This document shows, one piece after another, positions 19,707-22,175 of a DNA stretch of 22,175 nt (positions within the stretch are counted from its first letter, which is position 1; each line of letters opens with the position of its first letter). The DNA is from a virus, in the IMG/VR virus record IMGVR_UViG_3300043464_001224, positions 1-22,175 of that record. One strand, written 5' to 3'. Made by a program: the position numbers and the translations under genes. Under the pieces are notes generated by a model. It worked only from the letters and a program-made list of their open reading frames with translations. It made no database searches and was not told the origin of the DNA.

Positions 19707-20612
19707 CTACACAGCCTCATAAGTGGTATTGATATACATCTCGGAACCCGTATTTGTTCCCCAGGTTCCACCTGTTAAATCTCTATAACAACCAAATACG
19801 GAAGTAGAATTATTGGTAATAAATCCCGCTACGTTAGCGCTACTGTAATTCATTGTAATCTGATTGAAATGACCGGCAGTTATATTAAAATTGACTGGTG
19901 CGGTTACGTTAATGTTAATTCCAACGCCGGTAGTGTTAAAAGTTAGACGGAGCGAAACATGCACGGTTTTAAAATGTTTGCGATAAGCTGCCCTAACAAT
20001 AGATAGGCTGGAAATACTTCCACCGTTAGGCGTGAGAGATGGAGTATATGTTGTCCATCCACCAGGATCATTAACAATGACAAAATTTGTGCCGTCATAA
20101 ACGACTTCCATTATTGCCCCAACCACCCATGTACCTGCGGTTGGGTTAGTACCGTCTTGGTTCACGATATTTTTAGGGCCACTGATGCCGTTAATTTGCA
20201 AAGTATGAGCGGTCGGCGTTGTGCCAGTGGAAAATCCCGCCCCAATTTTCATCCTGAATTTTTGTCCAGCTTTGTACGCACTAATCGCAGGGGTAGCGCT
20301 TGCAGTTTGAGCTGTAGGTGTACCGCCTGTAGTGCCTAGCCAGATAAAGTCGCCATCTTGAATTTGATCTACTCTAGCAAGCTCTGTTCGTGCTGTAGCT
20401 AGTCCGGCGTTGGTATATTTAAATCCACCGAGGTTAAGATTACCCGTAGCGGAATTACTACCATCTTTGTTTAAGCACTGGTTAATACCGTCTTTAAAAT
20501 CAGTATCAACTAAGTCATGCTCTCCAGCTTCAATGCCAATGCCTAAACTTGCATCGTCTGCCCAACCAGTATTACCGTTTAATCTTGTAAAACTTCCACC
20601 CGCCCAAGGCAT
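19707..20612 (-). CDS. tail fibre protein
   Basis: The product has 301 residues. The N-terminal ~85 residues (MPWAGGSFTRLNGNTGWADD, IEAGEHDLVDTDFKDGINQC, LNKDGSNSATGNLNLGGFKY) are a recognisable phage fibre attachment region in which DGINQCL.KDG and GNLNLGGF repeat-like signatures are common. The middle carries an alternating beta stretch with FRMKIGAGFSTGTTPTAHTL. The C-terminal ~110 residues (TYTPSLTPNGGSISSLSIVR, FNTTGVGININVTAPVNF) look like a receptor-binding all-beta tip rich in Asn and Thr. It should decide host binding. Chaperone and virion-protein neighbours agree. Confidence 0.88.
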   Translation of the reverse strand: MPWAGGSFTRLNGNTGWADDASLGIGIEAGEHDLVDTDFKDGINQCLNKDGSNSATGNLNLGGFKYTNAGLATARTELARVDQIQDGDFIWLGTTGGTPTAQTASATPAISAYKAGQKFRMKIGAGFSTGTTPTAHTLQINGISGPKNIVNQDGTNPTAGTWVVGAIMEVVYDGTNFVIVNDPGGWTTYTPSLTPNGGSISSLSIVRAAYRKHFKTVHVSLRLTFNTTGVGININVTAPVNFNITAGHFNQITMNYSSANVAGFITNNSTSVFGCYRDLTGGTWGTNTGSEMYINTTYEAV

Positions 20613-20620
20613 AAACGCTC

Positions 20621-22175
20621 CTATGCTTTTACTTGCTTACTTAATACTTTATTAACGTATAACCTAGTTTCCTGCGGTACTTTCACCGCTTGCATAATGT
20701 TTGCCCAGGTTACACGCTTACCATCTGCTTTAACTTGTTTGATAGCCTTATCGATATTACCTGGCCCCCAGTTATACGCTGCCAGTGCTATGTCAGTCTT
20801 ACCGTACTTATCGAGCATCTGCTGCAAGTAACGGCTACCACCCTCTACATTCTGTTCAGGGTCAAACCTATCTGCAACCCCTAATTGCTTGGCTGTAGCT
20901 GGCATAAGCTGCATCAATCCACCAGCACCTTTAGGGCTAACAGCTTCAGGCTTACCAGCAGACTCAACCTGGATAACAGCTTTAACTAGCGAAGGAGGTG
21001 CATACTTCTCGCCTGTAGGTATGCTTACGTTTTGCTTGCCTACCTTAACGGCTTCAGGTTGTGGGGTAGGCTGTGCAGGAGGCTCGTAACTTTGTATTTG
21101 CTTGAACAAATCTTCAAGCTCAGGAGCAGCCGTAGACTTTGTTGGTGCTGCTATCGTAGGTGCCTCTACATCTTCTGCGCCTGTTGCAGCTATAGCCCCT
21201 CGTTGCAGTGCGCCACCAACATCAAGTTCAGCGCCGCCTAATGCTTCTGCTAATGAAGCAGTGCCACGCAACCCACGACCTGTAATGTTTTGCCCTCTAG
21301 GAGTAGCTAGTCCGCGTAAAGCTAATGCTGAAAGCGCTCCTACCCCTGCGCCTTCTTTTGCGTCAGAACCAGTTAAAGCTCCAATTCCTGCTCCTAAAAT
21401 AGCTCCGCCAGCTAATCCAGCACCGCCAGTAGTGTTAAACAATCTTTGCAGTGCGCCTATATCGTAATCAGCACCAGATGCCTTAAAGTTACGAGTAACA
21501 ACGGGTTCAGCAAGGATTAGCTTTTGTTTTTCTTTGTTTAAGTCTTTTACCTCTGGTGCATACTTTTCAATGTGACGCTTTACATCGCCGTAAATAGTAC
21601 GCCAAAACCCTGGGTCAGACTGCGGGGAGTTTTTCCAATTTTCACCAATAATCTTTTTCTGCTGGTTAAGATAAGTAAGGCTACCTTGTCCTTCTCGACG
21701 CAGCGCATCTTGAAACTCAATTACGTTGTTAACGTATTTATCAACCTGATCCGCTGCTATGTTTTTAGAAATGTAATCAATTGTTTTATCAAAGTTAGGT
21801 GGAGGCACTGGCCCAATCTTAGTTTCAGCAGCTTTGAGAGTGGCTTGTATTGCATCCTCTGTAGCGCTTTTAGCCCCTTGCAGTTCAGCAAACATGGCAC
21901 CTGGATCAAGGCTAGTACCAAGCGTTTTGTTTTTGATTAAATCATCCCAGCTTTCTTTTAACTGCGTACTAAACTCACCGTCTACTGTTTCAATTACCGC
22001 ATTTTTAGCGTTTTTGTAATCAGCTTTAGTTAAGTTTCGCGCTCTACGTTGCAATCCTAATCCCGCTTCTTCCAAGGCAGGAGCAGCAGCGCCAGCAAGT
22101 TTACCTGCGGTTGTAGCTAAACCAGGCCCAACTAATGCGCCTACTAATCCAGTATATTGCGATTCAGGCCCATAT
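20621..22175 (-). CDS. internal virion (ejection) protein with C-terminal transglycosylase, cut by the right edge
   Basis: The frame stays open to the right edge, adding about 33 codons upstream of an internal TTG at 22075, so the true start lies outside the window. The visible ~517 residues have an alanine-rich helical part, a glycine-rich hydrophobic segment (GGAGLAGGAILGAGIGALTG) that could insert in a membrane, a proline/alanine linker, and a C-terminal lytic-transglycosylase domain: LVKAVIQVESAGKPEAVSPK with the catalytic Glu, GLMQLMPATAKQLG, and ALAAYNWGPGNIDKAI. Podovirus ejection proteins carry such domains to pass the cell wall during DNA entry. It precedes the tail fibre gene by 8 bases. 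Confidence 0.85.
   Translation of the reverse strand, partial: YGPESQYTGLVGALVGPGLATTAGKLAGAAAPALEEAGLGLQRRARNLTKADYKNAKNAVIETVDGEFSTQLKESWDDLIKNKTLGTSLDPGAMFAELQGAKSATEDAIQATLKAAETKIGPVPPPNFDKTIDYISKNIAADQVDKYVNNVIEFQDALRREGQGSLTYLNQQKKIIGENWKNSPQSDPGFWRTIYGDVKRHIEKYAPEVKDLNKEKQKLILAEPVVTRNFKASGADYDIGALQRLFNTTGGAGLAGGAILGAGIGALTGSDAKEGAGVGALSALALRGLATPRGQNITGRGLRGTASLAEALGGAELDVGGALQRGAIAATGAEDVEAPTIAAPTKSTAAPELEDLFKQIQSYEPPAQPTPQPEAVKVGKQNVSIPTGEKYAPPSLVKAVIQVESAGKPEAVSPKGAGGLMQLMPATAKQLGVADRFDPEQNVEGGSRYLQQMLDKYGKTDIALAAYNWGPGNIDKAIKQVKADGKRVTWANIMQAVKVPQETRLYVNKVLSKQVKA

Noticed and set aside
1-22175. tRNA genes, integrase, lysogeny repressor, partition genes or diversity-generating retroelement
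   Set aside because: No cloverleaf-like arm pattern, recombinase motif, CI-like protein, ParA Walker box or reverse transcriptase motif was seen on reading either strand; absence outside the window cannot be judged.

Overview
This window is part of a tailed double-stranded DNA phage genome, most likely podovirus-like and lytic. It carries a large terminase, a portal, a tail fibre with its chaperone, a virion transglycosylase, lysis genes, a Redβ/RecT-type recombinase and an ssDNA-binding-like protein. No integrase, CI-like repressor, partition gene, tRNA or CRISPR array is visible. A Gram-negative host is likely, because one gene has a lipobox, several products are exported and carry peptidoglycan-lytic domains, and two DnaA boxes match the enterobacterial consensus exactly. 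Base composition is moderately AT-rich. No host genus can be named from the sequence alone.

Layout. (1) Positions 9762 to 1, minus strand: late DNA-packaging and head genes, read as small HTH protein, TerS-like protein, two small zinc-ribbon proteins, TerL, portal, a small structural protein, a large repeat-containing structural protein, three small head-region proteins, and the start of a further gene cut by the left edge. (2) Positions 10021 to 17861, plus strand: early genes in three promoter/operator-headed units. They comprise small regulators and unknowns, a cell-envelope cassette (exported protein, lipoprotein, membrane protein, membrane-anchored transglycosylase), Bet recombinase, an SSB-like protein, three PD-(D/E)XK-like candidates, a DUF551 protein and a last small protein. 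One minus-strand gene (11287 to 10781), a winged-helix replication initiator, lies among them. (3) Positions 22175 to 17858, minus strand: end of the late block, with an ejection protein carrying a C-terminal transglycosylase (cut by the right edge), tail fibre, tail chaperone, DUF5675 protein, coiled-coil membrane protein, a cysteine-rich exported protein and a holin-like protein. The late genes make sense as one leftward unit on a circular or permuted map: it leaves the window at position 1, re-enters at 22175 and ends tail-to-tail with the early block at about 17.86 kb.

The strongest discovery is a complete iteron-type replication origin inside the initiator gene (10857-11035). It has two perfect DnaA boxes, three palindromic iterons plus a half copy, and four AT-rich 13/14-base repeats, with six GATC sites in 117 bases. 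This is the order seen in plasmid origins such as RK2 oriV. No polymerase, primase or helicase gene is in the window, so replication probably relies on host DnaA and DnaB.

A second system-level signal is an operator family (TTGTKTACAR and its complement) at all three early promoters (about 9.96, 11.41 and 13.30 kb), often followed by the leader AACTAGGAG before the first gene. Two intrinsic terminators face against the genes beside them and probably insulate early from late transcription.
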